Shown piece after piece: positions 1-12,469 of a DNA stretch of 64,000 nucleotides. The position numbers were made by a program, and so were the translations under genes. The stretch is taken from the NCBI GenBank assembly GCA_026225945.1, contig JAMJFZ010004075.1, forward strand, positions 248,001 to 312,000, in the 5' to 3' direction. Source of the DNA: Cricetomys ansorgei (lineage: Eukaryota > Chordata > Mammalia > Rodentia > Nesomyidae). The notes beneath the pieces were generated by a model. That model made no database searches. It had not been told where the DNA came from and saw only the letters and a list, made by a program, of their open reading frames with translations. Position 1 is the stretch's first letter, and each line of letters opens with the position of its first letter.

Positions 1-814
1 AGTGGGTATCAGGGCTTTTGATTTTTTATTTTCTGATCAGTTGACTCGATCTTTGGGTTATAATTTTGATTTTGAGGTTTGGCGGCTTACCCTGCATCTC
101 TGTCATCTCTCATTTGGCCACACTAGGTTTTCTTTAACAATATTATGCTCAATTCCAGGAAAAACCTTTTAAATAATAATACTACGTACTCTAGCTTTCC
201 CAACCCTAAGGTCTGTATTAGCCACACAAAAGAAAAGTTCACAGAAAATGTTACTCTGATAAAGCAACTTCCCCAGAGCCAGGGCCCTTTATACAGGTCC
301 TACATCCTGCTTTTCTTCTTTGCCCAAAGCAATTAGGAAGCTGTGTATTCCTTAGAAATTGACTTCATTAGTAATTATCTTTCATTCCAGAATTATCATT
401 ATGGGATATTATTTATGATTAAGTTTTTAGACATGAGCCAAAAGCGAAATATTTCTTATACTCAATAAATATCAAAATGTTTAGTACTCAGTTTTCTAAA
501 CAATAGGTTCAGTCTCAGTACTGTAATTGGTGTGGGCTGACTCACTATAAAACTATGTATTAACGGTCTTCAGCCTCAGGGATTTGTTAGTATACCTGGT
601 GTCTGGTGAAAGACTAGAGAAACTGGACAGTCTGGGAAGACAGGAGAGCTCCCTACAGTGAGGAACCAGCCAGATCACTGTCAGTTGTGCTAATGTTAAG
701 AAGTTGCTCTGCACCAGCCTGTAAATAGATGCCTTGCTCAAAATCACTTTGAAAATGCACACTCAGGGACTCTGAGGCTTACCAGAGAATCCCGCTTCAT
801 TAAAAGCTGTCCTT

Positions 815-1012
815 GAGCTAGTCAGGTGGCTCAACTGGCAAACTTGCTTGTGCGAAGCCTGACAACCCGAGTTCTGTCCCCAGAACCCACGTGGTGGAAT
901 GAGAAAACAGATTCCAGCAAGTTGCCTCCGAACACCCATATGCATGTCATGACATACATTGACCTTTCTCTCTCTCCCTCCATGTACACTTGCAGATAAA
1001 TAAATAAATGTG
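815..1012 (+). repeat. B3-type SINE
   Basis: It has a tRNA-like start (GGTGGCTCAACTGGCAAA), the B-box-like GAGTTCTGTCCCCAGAACC, the 'CCCACGTGGTGG' block and a TAAATAAATAAATG tail, which together are the layout of rodent B3/B2 SINEs. It is clearly diverged, so it is an old copy. Confidence 0.8.
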
Positions 1013-1053
1013 AAGTATATTGAACTAGATGTTCATGGAGTTTGCATCTACCG

Positions 1054-1097
1054 AAGAAAATGAAAATTTCAAGTAAAGAAAATGAAAATTTCAAGTA
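1054..1097 (+). repeat. Exact 22-bp tandem duplication
   Basis: Two adjacent identical copies of a 22-bp unit containing GAAAATGAAAATTTCAAGTA occupy 1054-1075 and 1076-1097. It is a local duplication with no coding sense. Confidence 0.9.
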
Positions 1098-2422
1098 AAT
1101 GGGACCATGAAGATCTATTTTAACCTTTGGGTAAGGGGAGGAATAAAACAACTAGCTGGTTGGTGGTGATGATTGCTACATGAATGGCACACGTATCTGA
1201 GGGCTGGGGCGATATGCTTCTGGCTCAGAATGAAAGCACAGCATTTTACCTCTTGGGGTCTAGATGAACAGTATATTCAGTGTAAATACTGTTATTTTGG
1301 CATGGACTGAGTCTTTAGAAAACTGTACATTAATGTATAGTCTTCCCTTCAGACCAGTAGTTTTCTAGCTATAAGGAGTATCAAGTACAGCAGGTCTCTG
1401 GGCTCAGAGGTTGTGAAATTATTAGTTGAGGATGGGGCCTGATCCTATCTACTTTTAGTAAACTTTCATTTCTATAATCACTAGTCTAGATTGTTTAGTC
1501 GGAAGATATATTATCAAAACATGAAAACCTACTTCTGTCTGGCAACTGTTGACTTACCCACAGCGTCACCGTCACCGCTTACTCTCCCCTTCCCACCTCC
1601 TTTGCTCAGAGCTTTCCCTGAAAACACACGTGGCCTAGTATTGCCCTTGAGAAGTTTTATGTTTTCTCCCTGGGGCATCTGTCTGCGTTGCATTCGGCTC
1701 CTAATAGCTCTTACCAGACTTGTGTCGACACTTGGATTGTTCTGAAGTCAGGCTGGCCAGGAGCAGAGCTGGCCATGTCTTCTCAACACCCTACCAACAT
1801 GGAAGCCCTGAAGCTGGCTTGAAAGAGTGAGGAGTTTATCTGCTTCTGCGTAGACCTAAGTAAGTGTGTTTGTGGGAGAGAAACAGACAAAAAAATCAGC
1901 CTTCATCCAGAAAACATCTTAAACATTCCCCCTGGTTAATTCAGTGCTGTACATTCAACAGCTCTTGGAAGGACTTGGAAGAACTGTCATTTTGCCTGAG
2001 CAGGGCTAAAGTTCTTCTCTTTTTATGCTGGCTAATTTAAGAGGACTTTCAATTCATCATTACATCAATAATTTAACGTGTTTTCTTTCATCTAAATGTG
2101 TCCTGAGGCAGGTAAGAGACTACTCATACACTGTAAGAAGAAAGAGTTCTTTCTCCCAGTGCTCAAAGTTGCATATGATCACAGAAATTAAACTTCAGTT
2201 TAATTGAAATTTGGTTGTAATTTCAGGCTTTATAGCTTCCTTGGGCCACCTGCTGCAATCTTTTTAATGAAGCATTGAAGGATTACAGCATTTACAAATA
2301 CCAATTTAGCTCTGTTCGCTAATGTTGCAAATGCCAAAACACCTCTTTTTGTTTAATGTTGACCTCACAAAGTTGCAAATATTCCCCAAACACACCTATC
2401 TTCCAGAATGCTTGTGCTTTGA

Positions 2423-2700
2423 TTTTATTTATTTATTAGTGTATGTGTTCTACGTACACACCAGAAGGACGTGGTGCACCGGACCATGCATGAGCACAGT
2501 GGCTGAGGACTGAGCCTGGAGCGAGACTGGTGGCCTACAGTCTCTAGTGGTCCTGTCTCCAGCCTCCCCTCCCCAAAGTGCTGGCTGTCAGCATGTGTGC
2601 AGCCATGCCTGGCTTTTCCGTGGGTTGTGGGTATGTACACTAAGGTCCCCACATTTGCACAGCAGGTGACCTTGTCTGCTGAGCCATCTCCCTAGCTCCA
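2423..2700 (-). repeat. B4-type SINE, reverse orientation
   Basis: On the - strand it starts at the tRNA-like head (GAGCTAGGGAGATGGCTCAG, from 2700) and ends in an A/T-rich tail. The middle contains the GGAGGCTGGAGACAGGA block typical of B4, a fusion of ID-like and B1-like parts. Confidence 0.75.
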
Positions 2701-3625
2701 GGTTTTGTTGTTAATAACAGCTTCATTTAGATATAATTAACACGCCACAGATGTCAGCCTCCTAACAAATGATTAAGTTGTTAGTATAACCACAAAGTTT
2801 TGTAGTCTATATTAAAAATTGCAAAATACCTTTTTTTTTTTTTTAACCTCAAAGGATGCCTTGTACAACTAACGGTCACTTGCCACTTATCTTTCTTCAT
2901 ATTTCATCAACATTGTAGCATGAAAATTAAGTAATTCATCCTGATTTACGGTTGAATACTATTTCAGTTTATGGATATGCCTCATTTCTTTCCCATTCAT
3001 CTGTTGGTGGACGTTTAAGTTGTTTTGGCTTTTGTCAATTATTTGTGATGCTCTTCAAAGTACTTGTTTACACATTTTTGTCTGAACATCTGCTTTCAGT
3101 TCTCTTGTTATCCGTGTGTGTTCCCAAACACGTGTGTACACGTGGAGGTCTGAGCTTGGTGATGGGTGACATCCTTATATTTTAAGAGACAATCTCTCAC
3201 TCTACTTGAACTTCGTCCTTCAGGAAAGTCTAGCTGGCCAGCAAGCCCCCCAGGATACTCCTGTCTCCACCTCCCCAACCCTCAAGTTGAAGATACACAC
3301 TGCCATAGTGGGCCTTCTGTGTGGGTGCTAGGGATTGTCACCCAGGCTCCCATGTTTATGCAGCAAGTACTGCCTTCACCCAGTCTCCGTTGATCTGTCT
3401 TTTCTTTTATGCAATACCACATTGATTTATTTACTGTAACTTCATGGTCAGTTTTGAAATCAGGAAGTACGAGTTCACAAATCCTCTTCTTTAAAGAGCT
3501 CATTCTGATTCTTCTGAGTCCTTTACATTTATATTAGAATTTCAGGACCCATTTGTCAATTTGAGGGACTTTTGAGATGCATTGTGCTTAGACTGTAGCT
3601 ATGCTGCCACGTCTAGAAGACACTG
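2701..3625 (-). mobile_element. Antisense L1 fragments interrupted by a B4
   Basis: The + strand shows reverse-orientation L1 phrases: a TTTAGATATAATTAACAC block, 'CATTCATCTGTTGGTGGACG' (2996-3015) and, after the B4 insertion, 'TTTTGAAATCAGGAAGTACG' (3452-3471). These belong to the 3' half of mammalian L1 elements. The open frames here are broken remnants. The two parts may be one insertion with an internal deletion or two separate ones. Confidence 0.65.
3126..3390 (-). repeat. B4-type SINE, reverse orientation
   Basis: The sequence has a GT-rich tail side (CGTGTGTACACGTGGAGGTC), the 'GTGTGGGTGCTAGGGATTG' block and a degraded tRNA-like head near 3390. It sits inside antisense L1 sequence, so it inserted later. 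Confidence 0.7.
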
Positions 3626-3630
3626 AGTCT

Positions 3631-3919
3631 GGGTGTGCGTGTGTGTCGTAGGCCAGAGGTCGGTACTGGGTATCTCCCTCAATCATTTTCTACCGTAGTT
3701 CTTGAGACAGGATCTCCCGATGAACCTGGAGCTCACTGATTAGCTAGATTGGCTGATTAGCAGTCCCCAGGGATCTGCCTGTCGCTGTCCCCACATTGAT
3801 GGGGTTGCAGACATATGCCACCATGCCTGGATTTTGTGTGGGTGCTGGAGATAGAAACATAATTCTTCATGTTTGCATGTTTGCAAGCACTTTATTGACT
3901 GAATCATCTTTCCAGCCCC
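3631..3919 (-). repeat. B4-type SINE, reverse orientation
   Basis: It begins with a GTGTGCGTGTGTG tail and 'CCAGAGGTC', carries an internal B1-like part (TTGAGACAGGATCTCCCGAT, ATATGCCACCATGCCTGG) and ends with the head complement 'CATCTTTCCAGCCCC'. It is a near-complete B4. Confidence 0.8.
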
Positions 3920-4129
3920 TGTTTTTTTTTTAAGTTTGACTTACAAAGCGAAACTCTTTTACTTAAAGAACTATTTACATGTTAAAGTTTTTTTTTTAAT
4001 AAAGTTTTAATAAACTTGAGTATTGTACATCTTTCCTTCGTAGCTGTCTGGTTTTCTGTAACATGACTTTATACTCTCTTGTATGCCTTATTTCTTTAAA
4101 GTTAGTAATCATTCCCCAACCCCTGTAGT

Positions 4130-4640
4130 AGTATACCACCGTGGCAGCTTGTGGGACTGTCATAGCTACGAGTAGGTCAGAGGGGCTAGGAACCCCATGC
4201 CATCCCAGGAGGTGAGAGCGGTAGGCATTCAGCTGCTCCTCACTTTGGCCCTGGCCAGATCCCAGCTAAATATTAAATATTGCCTGCTTCCCAGAAGCAA
4301 AAGGAATGTGGCTTGGTAGGTGCTTATCTGCGCTGGAAACCTAGGGATTGGGCCCATTCGCTGATAGGATGCCTTCCTCCTTTTCTCTGTGAGACCATGC
4401 CTTGTGCAGGGGGTGCCTTTGCAGGGCCTTGGTGCTTAGACTTGAGCTCTGCATGCAACTAAGGCTACCCCAGTGTCCTTGTCTGGGGCAATGGATCCCC
4501 AACCCTGGGTACCAAAGACCCTCCCCTGCTTGTGGCCCCATATATGTAACAGACACTCTGCATTAAAGTGATCTCTGCTTCCACCAGAAGAGGGTCCCAA
4601 GGCCTGATTCATTGTGTCTCATTCTTGGCACGGGCAATCA
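4130..4640 (+). mobile_element. Possible solo LTR (class II ERV-like), unassigned
   Basis: This stretch is richer in GC than its surroundings and has an LTR-like layout: a possible U3 body, a polyadenylation-like CATTAAAGTGATCTCTGCTTC (from 4560) and a short U5-like tail ending near TTCTTGGCACGGGCAATCA. That 3' part resembles the R/U5 design of rodent IAP-related LTRs. I could not confirm boundaries, terminal TG/CA or target duplications, and no viral protein segment is visible. Sequence to about 5000 may belong to it. Confidence 0.35.
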
Positions 4641-6226
4641 GGGCCTACAGTGGTCCCAGAACTCCTTCTTCCCCTGCTCCCCCACTGCTCCTCCAGCCTG
4701 GGTTCCCTGTACCTGGCCGGTATGGAGAACCAGGCCGAAACCCAGACAGCTTTGGGCTGGGACGGAGCAGAGACAGAAACTCGCAGGAGCCATACTAACA
4801 GCAGCTCACCAAACAGGACAAGGAGGCATATTCATTGGTGCAAACTCTGCCACACCTCAGCAGAGGAAAGCACCATCATGGCCAGTGCCATACTCACAGT
4901 GGAACCCTGAGCATCTGCCCTCAGGTGTTTTATTGTTCAGAACTCCTCAGGCATTCTACTGATAGCACATGCAGATCATTAGCATTTAAACAACTGCCAC
5001 AGAAATCCAACACCTGCAAACAATACAAAATACTCTAGACAGTCCCTCACCCAACAGTGCATAAAACAATTTCAAACTAAAAATAAAGTTCTACAACAAA
5101 CCCCTTTCTTCCATTTAAGTCCCAGGCCACTCGAAGGTACATAAAGGGTTCCAATTCATGGCAGGACCAAGGGGTGTATGTTCTTGGTATTTTTCTCACT
5201 TTGAACAACTTTTCATTTTGATTTTGTTGTTGAACTAGTGATTGCTTCTCTGTCCTAACTCTGCAGCTTTTGTTTGTATTTTTGTTTTGCTTGTTTGTTT
5301 TGGTGTACTTTGTTCCTTTCTGAGAAAATGCACATGTAAGGTGTTTGATTCCTTCCCTCTGAGTGACAGATGTGCTAGAACTACGATTTCACATTAAGCT
5401 GCTGTTTTCTGAAAAGTGTGGAGGCCTCTGGGGCTGTAGACACCGTACCTGGGGACTTTTCACTTCATTTTGGAAGGTGCTCTTTTTTTTCCTGGAAGTT
5501 TATGGATCTTCTTGGCTTTTTGGTAATTTCACAGTGAGCGGGATGTGTCTGTCCTACTTTACATGCCAGAGTCTTTCTTTCCACCTTCCTCCTTCACTCC
5601 CAGGGCGCAGGTCCAGACCCTTTCTGACTTGGTATTTTTTTGAGACAGTGGCTCGGGGTTGTTGATAGTTTCCCAGCATTCATTTCATCTTGCCCGTGCA
5701 AACACCTCACCCGTGTCTGTTCTCAGCTGTCATAATTATTCCCCGACACACAGTGAGTCAGCATGTATCTAACAGCTAGAAATAAGCACAAGACTCGTAT
5801 TTGAAAGTGTCACTGAGGGTTTTCATACTGTTTCTATCTGGTCAAGTCAGAAACCATTAGAAAACAGTCTAACTATGAATACTCGATTTATATAACTGAT
5901 TTTATATGAAAACTTTTCACTGCTTTCCTGTTATTTGAGTTATAGATACTTTAGGAAAGCAACTTTATAGATGCTAAACAATAATATCAAAAAATTCCAT
6001 AAATACATATTGAAAATAAATTCAAATTTCCACACAGTGCCCATGCACCAAAATAAATTTCAAGTAAACAGAACAGACTTTACAAAATAAAATGTATGCA
6101 AATATTTTTTAACTGAGTTGAAATGAGAAAGTACTTCAAAGCATGTAAATCTTGGGGTAATATTGAGAGGGAATTGAAATATTTTATTACATGGAAGCTT
6201 AAAACATTTTCTTTCTCAAATTTTAA

Positions 6227-6418
6227 AATTATATTTATTACATTTGTCTTGTGTGTGTTTCTGTGCAGTGTCTGTAGCAAGGGTATGCTTATGCCATACT
6301 GTACCTGAGGTCAGAGGACAGAATATGGGGGTTGGTTATCTCCTACCATGTGGGATCCAGGAATTAAGCTCAGGTCATCAGGCTTTGAGGCAACTTGCTA
6401 AGCCAGCTCACCTACCTC
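6227..6418 (-). repeat. B3-type SINE, reverse orientation
   Basis: The + strand reads as the reverse of a B3: a TTATATTTATTACATTTG tail, 'GAGGTCAGAGGACAGAATATG', 'CCATGTGGGATCCAGGAATT' and 'CAGGTCATCAGGCTTTGAGG'. Confidence 0.8.
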
Positions 6419-6780
6419 CTAAAAATTTTGTCTTAAAAAAATGAAATTATAAGGACAGCAAAAGACCGTTTATAAACATCATTAAAAATATTAACAACAA
6501 ATACAGCAGTGGGCTAATAGCCTCACACTTAGAGAATTCTTGTACATATGTTAGGAAAGCAAGAAGATCCACAGCATGATGTGCAAGGGCACAGACATCT
6601 TGCAAAGCCGAGCAATATAATCAAAGATTCACAAAACATCCCCACTAATCACCAGAAGGTTAGAAATTAGAAGTACCACTCCTTGACTGAAAAGAGCTGG
6701 ACTGGCAATATTCAGCCTTGTAGAAGTACTTAGTAGAAGTACTGGCTGATGAACACTCTCTCATACACTGATAAAGAGAG

Positions 6781-6980
6781 GGTGCTGGAGAGATGGCTCA
6801 GTGATGGAGACTGCTTGCTCCCTTTCCAGTGGACCTGAGTTTGGATCCCAGCACCCATGTCTGGCGGCTCACAACAACTGTAGTCCAGCTCCAGAGAATC
6901 CAACGCCCTCTCTGGGTGTTCGTGGGCATCCGCAGACACTTACACAGATACACCAAAATACACTCAAATAAAAATAATCT
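6781..6980 (+). repeat. B2/B3-type SINE
   Basis: The tRNA-like head GCTGGAGAGATGGCTCAGTG is clear, followed by 'CAGCACCCATGTCTGGCGGC', 'CAACGCCCTCTCTGGGTG' and an A-rich AATAAAAATAA tail. Confidence 0.88.
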
Positions 6981-7199
6981 GTTTTTTTAATGAGAGAGAA
7001 TTGGTAGAATTGGTGCACTTTTCCTGAACACTGCTATATGGATTGTGGTCCTGGCTTAGTCAGCTTGGGGTGCTGGGACAAAATCTGTAGATTGGGTAGC
7101 ACGTGCAGGAGCTTCGGTTCCTAGAAGGTCTTCTCGTGATAGCGGTCTCTCCCTGTATGCACCCATGATGTCTCCTGCCATCCTAGGAGCTGTCCTTTA

Positions 7200-8035
7200 T
7201 AATTGCTCTGTTTTAATAATATTGAGGTATAAAATGATCATATAGCCCATGCATGCCATGCGGAACAATTAAACACAATAGTTGTAATTATTGCCTGAAC
7301 ACTTAGCGCGTCTGCGGGAAGCACATTGGAAACCTCTTCTTGCAGCAGTTTTGTAATGATCGCTAGCTCACTCACTGTGCTCTGCAGTGGATTTTTGTTT
7401 TAAACTTCACTCCTTTCCCTGACTTGTTGGTACCTTTTGGCCATTTTGCCCGTTACCTCCACCCCAGACTCTGGGACCCCCAATCTAGTTTTCTTTTTGT
7501 ACTTAAGCATTTTAGTTTTTGCAAATGTGATAACAGAAGCTGTTCCGTTCTCTGTGTGTGGTTTATTTCACTTCTCATGAAGTTCTCCGATTCCACCCTC
7601 TTACCACAGATGACAAGATGTGTAAGCTATGCCGCTGAATAGTATCCCATTGTGCGTTTGTGTGTATCACATTCTCTTTACTCAATCATCAATTTAAGGA
7701 CATTGGATTTCTTTGCCATTAGGGCCCAATATCAAGCCTATGAACATGGGAAGGCAGGCATTTCTTCAACAAACTGATTTTAGATTTTCTGAATTAAAAC
7801 CCAGAAGTGGTATACTGGATCATAGGATAGTTTATATCTACTTTTTAACAACCTCAATTCTGTTGTCTGCTCTGGCTGTGATTTTAAATCCCTATAAACT
7901 CTGTGCACAGCTTCCCTTTTCTCCAAGATTTTATCAACTCCTGTTATTTTTGTATTTCAAGTAATTGACATTCCATCAGGTATGAAATGCCATAACATTG
8001 TGGTTTGAATTTGCATTTCCCTTATGATTACTGAT
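7200..8035 (-). mobile_element. Antisense L1 3'-half fragment
   Basis: In order on the + strand are reverse-L1 phrases: 'CTGAATAGTATCCCATTGTG' (7635-7654), 'GTGGTATACTGGATCATAGG', 'CTTCCCTTTTCTCCAAGATT' and 'CATTGTGGTTTGAATTTGCA' (7995-8014). These correspond to the end of ORF2 and the 3' UTR of mammalian L1 read backwards. It is diverged and full of stops. Confidence 0.75.
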
Positions 8036-8269
8036 GGGTACACTATTTGCAAACAAATGCCCAGGGAATTATTCACACAGATTCAGCCACCAGGGCCCAC
8101 AGAGGCCACTACAGCTGTAGTCCAAAGAAGGAAGGTTACATCTGAAGCAAGTAGCAGAACGTGGCAGCACCCTGTGTTCCATTGCCTTAACATCCATGAA
8201 CTATCAAGACTAAAGGCTCATGGTGGCGTGCATCAAGGTCTAGAAAGCCAGTGACCCCAGACAGTGTAC

Positions 8270-8965
8270 AGTAGGATTAAAGTTCCTGTCTATAGTCCAT
8301 AAGAGGCTCCTGATTGAGATAGTAAAGTTGAAGCTTAAGTTGTAATGGAGACCTCAGTATGTTTGAGATGTCAGGACCTTGAGTCAATCATTTAAGAAAG
8401 CTGCAGGCATGGCGTGGACCCACTCTGAAAGAAGATATGTATGCTACAGGTAGCAGAACCAAAGAGCACGGCCCAGATGTGTCGATTGCAAGGCCCAGAT
8501 GCCAGACATGATGTCACAGGATTTGCTGTTTTCCCTGCTGGGTTACAGCCTTGCCTTGCTTTTATTTTATGCCCCTATTCCTTTCTTTTGGAATGGGAAT
8601 GTTTATTCTATAATTGTTATAGAGGCTCACAGTTAAAAAGATTGCCTTGGGTCTCAGAATAGAATTTAGGTCTTTTAATATTGTCCAGGTGCTAAAGATC
8701 ATAGGGACTTTCAAGATGGACCAAATGCATTTTGCATTATGAATTGAAAATGAGGCCTTAGGGGAAAGGAGTGTGATATCATGATTAAAGTGGTGTGTTT
8801 GAGTATCGAGTTGAATTGTACTGTTTCATCTTCATTGTTAACTTGACTGGATTTGGAATCACCATGGCAACCCTCATCTTGGCATGTCTGTGATTACCAC
8901 AAAGTTTAACTGGATAGAGAAGACCCATATACTATGGCAGGATTCCTGTCTAAGAATTCACTGTT
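8270..8965 (+). mobile_element. MaLR-like remnant: internal part plus partial LTR
   Basis: The segment 8550-8790 (TTCTTTTGGAATGGGAATGT, then 'AGGGACTTTCAAGATGGACC') resembles the 3' internal part of ERVL-MaLR elements. From about 8796 an LTR-like stretch follows with 'GTTAACTTGACTGGATTTGG' and 'GGCATGTCTGTG', common to rodent MaLR LTRs. No coding capacity is visible. Family assignment is by phrase memory only. Confidence 0.45.
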
Positions 8966-9369
8966 ATAATTTGTGATGACCAGCAAGGCTAGAAACCGCA
9001 TCCTTTATCGGAACATCCATTGGTTTTGGCTTTGTCACAAACCGTTTAGAAGTCTTCCCCCTTTCACTTTTTTAATATCCGAAATAGATTTGCTATTTGC
9101 TATGTTTAGGGTGGGTTTTTTTTGTTTGTTTTTTTTAATCTTCTTTCAAGTCTGTACCTGTATTTTCTGAATTGAGCAGTTAGAATATCGTTACCATAGT
9201 TCCTTATTTTTACTTATAATCTCACAGGGTTGACCCACCCTCACGGATAAGAAGTACATGTTTTTCAGTCATGTCCCACAAAGCAAATACTTGGGTAAGG
9301 TCAGTATAAACCTTGACCCAGGGTGCAAGCTCCTGTCTTCTCATCCCAGTCCAGGCTGGGGTACTCGAG

Positions 9370-9465
9370 ATCCCATCAGTTTTATCTTATAGATAAGAAA
9401 AAAGACACTCAGAGAAGCTAAGTGACAGGGCCCAAATCATGGAAATGATGAACAGCAGACATAGA
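9370..9465 (+). repeat. Probable MIR fragment
   Basis: The phrase order 'TTATAGATAAG…ACTCAGAGAAGCTAAGTGAC' then 'GGGCCCAAATCATGG' follows the MIR core (gaaactgaggc…agagaggttaagtgac…). This is an old mammalian SINE. Confidence 0.5.
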
Positions 9466-9861
9466 ATAAAAGTGCTATGTTTCATGTGTGGAACAGTTTC
9501 TTTTTCTTTAGTAGGCTTGGAGGTGAGGACTCAATACTTTGCATGGCTGTTTCAACACAAAATTACTTTTTTGTTTTATGCACTTAAATTATTATTAACT
9601 ATTATAATGACTATATTAAGTATTTGCTTAAATTATTTGTTCTCTATCTTGCTAATAGGATTATACTTTGACTTGAAAACGGGACATGTGTCTCTAAGGG
9701 CAGACAAATATGGTGATTACTGGATAGCCACCATTATGCTGAAATTTCTTGTTTTCTAGGACAAAAAAAATGCATTATCTATTTGACAGAAGGAAACAAC
9801 ACTATGGTTTATCAATAACAAACAATGAAAATTTGAAAAGAAAAATCTTATGGAGTGTACA

Positions 9862-9985
9862 CAGTGTACACCTATAGCCCAACACTGAAGAGGCTGAAGA
9901 AGGGGGCTCCCGAGTTTGAGGCTAGTTTGAGCTACACAGCAAGAGAGCAATTTTAAAAGAACATGACAAAACAAACAAACAAAAT
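9862..9985 (+). repeat. Diverged B1-like SINE
   Basis: 'CACCTATAGCCCAACACTGA', 'GAGTTTGAGGCTAGTTTGAG' and 'CTACACAGCAAGAGAGC' keep the B1/7SL order, with an A-rich (ACAAAC)n tail. Confidence 0.7.
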
Positions 9986-10086
9986 CACAAAGAGTTGAAA
10001 GTTAAAATGCTTTCTCTCCGAAGTTTCTCATTAGTCATGTTTATATGTTGTGAAGCCGTTTTCTTGTTTTAGTAAGTGAAAAGACG

Positions 10087-10273
10087 GAGGCAGGAGATGG
10101 CTCAGTGGCTAGGAGTGCTCACTGCCCTTGCAGAGATCCCGAGTTCGCTCTCCTCATGCCCGTGTCCGGTGGCCCACAACCACCCGTAACTCCTGTTCCC
10201 GCAGATCTGATGGCCTGTGTGGACACCTGTCACCTGTTGGTACACATAAAGAGGCGCACATACATACACAAAA
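10087..10273 (+). repeat. B2/B3-type SINE
   Basis: Head 'CAGGAGATGGCTCAGTGGCT', B-box-like 'GATCCCGAGTTCGCTC', 'CGGTGGCCCACAACCACCCG' and 'GATCTGATGGCCTGTG' are all present and in order. Confidence 0.85.
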
Positions 10274-11649
10274 TTCAGCTTTTGAAGAAGCAGCGTAATT
10301 TAGTTCCCTCAAATTAGAAAGCACTGTAATTTGAAGACAACGTGGCGCCATGCTTTTTTCAGTTTGATTCCTTTGAGATATTTTATGAAACTCAAGACGA
10401 CTGCCATTCTGTGCATTTTCTGAACTGTGGCTTGGCAGCCATTCGACATGGTGATATGATGTGAGGCTAACTTCATACAGCTGATTAATAAATATCCTCT
10501 CCAGCTGTGAAGAGGCAAGAGTCAGCACCACATCAGATCTCACAGAACAGTAGAGAAAGGTCAGGGAGTAACCGCCACTGCCCTCGGGTTTGAAATGAAG
10601 CAGCTGTCGTTCTTCATGTTGATGTGAGCAAGTCGATTCCTGGAAATCTTAGGTATTCGTGATAATTGTATTAAACCAGTTTTGCATTTCTTCTTCAGTA
10701 ATTATTGGATGGTAATCACATAGAAAGCAATTTTTGAACTGAAAAGTATAGTTTTGGTTTACTTCTATGTTCAAGTCATTATGACCAGCTTCTTAGCAGA
10801 GATAATTTTTTTAAATTAGTGATTCCCCTGTTCCGGAAGCTTGAACTATGTTTGAGAGACTGAAGTATCTAAAGAATGGATATTAATACCATTAAATGAC
10901 AGTAGTTATTTCAAGTTATCCGTGTCTTCACACAGGGAGTCTGAAAGCTAGAATGATTAAAGTCGGGTAGTACCTGCTTGGCAGCTCCTGGTGTTTAAAA
11001 CTGGTCTTCCTGGGCGTGGACAGAACTTCTGCCCTGAAACACAGCAAGGTGCACGTCCTCAGTATTCGAGTGCCTTGGCCGGCAGCTCCCCTAGCAGTTC
11101 AGTTAAGATGAGACTCTCTCATGACCTTTCAAATAGCTACATGAGCTATTTTTAAAACCGAATGTGGTGATTATAATGAACTTCTTCATTTGGGGATCTA
11201 TAGAGTTTGTCAAATGATAAAATTGAACAGCCAAACATGGTCTTAAACTGGTTATTTAATAGAGACTCTTGTTGGCAGCCTTGCTTTAGAGATCTGTGTA
11301 TCTTCTGAGAATATAAGTACTCATTAGAAACACTTTGAGAAAATTGGTCTATGCTCCAGAACACCGAACAATAAGGATATTTTCTGATCTCTTCTGGAAA
11401 ATTTACTGCTAATTATAGAAAATTAAGTGCAAATAGTACCAACATAGCTATTAGTACCACAGATTTGATGAGCTTTCCTCCAAAAGGAACTATAAATTAT
11501 ATAAAATAACAATTATGGTAGTGAAAAGGCCTGTCACTGTATCCCATGGGCATCTATTCCTTAAAATATGGCATATGTATTTCTAAAAATATGCCGTGGG
11601 TTAAAAATTGGAGGATCTGCCTCTCAGAGTCTTTTAATTCTTTAACGTT

Positions 11650-11651
<2 letters not shown>

Positions 11652-11692
<41 letters not shown>
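11652..11692 (+). repeat. (GT)n microsatellite
   Basis: About 20 uninterrupted GT units, flanked by a CACGTGCACACACGT segment. Likely polymorphic. Confidence 0.97.
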
Positions 11693-11693
<1 letters not shown>

Positions 11694-12060
11694 ACGTGCA
11701 CACACGTACAGATCTATGTTATAATACATACATTCCCATGGATTATTTGATATCAGCCTACCATGATTATTTTATAAATCTAAACATGTTCTGAGTAATC
11801 CTGACATCACTGACACTAGTGATGCCGTGGAGAGCAGAGCGGGCATCTCTTGGCATGAAGCAATGAAACCTGTGTGCTTGACCCTAGGTTTCTGCTCACT
11901 CCTTTGTTCAGGCTACATTGCTGTTATTGCAGACCTTGAAAATCCTCTATAGGGTGGGACATGTCTTCATGAAAATGTCAGAGCAGGGCGGCGTGATGAC
12001 CATGTGTCCACCTGCATGTGTGCTGTGGCTGAGAAGAGGGAAGTGTAAGTGTTAGTGTTG

Positions 12061-12203
12061 GTTTGCTTGGTTTTGAGGCACGTTCTCACTGCTAGCCCAG
12101 GTTAGCCTTCAACTCACTATGTAGCTCAGGATCGCCTCAATATTGCGGTGTTCTTATGCTTTGGCCCTCTGAGTGCTAGAACTACAGGTATACGGTGCCA
12201 CAC
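12061..12203 (-). repeat. Old B1-like SINE, reverse orientation
   Basis: The + strand shows the reverse B1 order: 'TTTTGAGGCACGTTCTCACT', 'GCCTTCAACTCACTATGTAG', 'GAGTGCTAGAACTACAGG' and 'GGTGCCACAC'. Confidence 0.75.
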
Positions 12204-12469
12204 AGAGAACTGGTATTTTAAATGACAGATTTCCTATAGTTGCTGGCTTTGTGGCCAAGAGTCTAACTAGAACCAGAAAATAAGCTGGTTTATCCAGAAG
12301 ATTGAATCAGTCCCTGAAGGATTGAAGTAGAGCCCAAGCCAGAACAGATATGACTTTGAAGGTCAGACCCTGAAGGCAGGCTCTCCCTTGTCATTTAAGT
12401 TAGACCAGAGAGCATGACATGTCCTGCTTAAAAGAAGGGCTTGACTTCTGATATCACCTCCAGTTTCGT

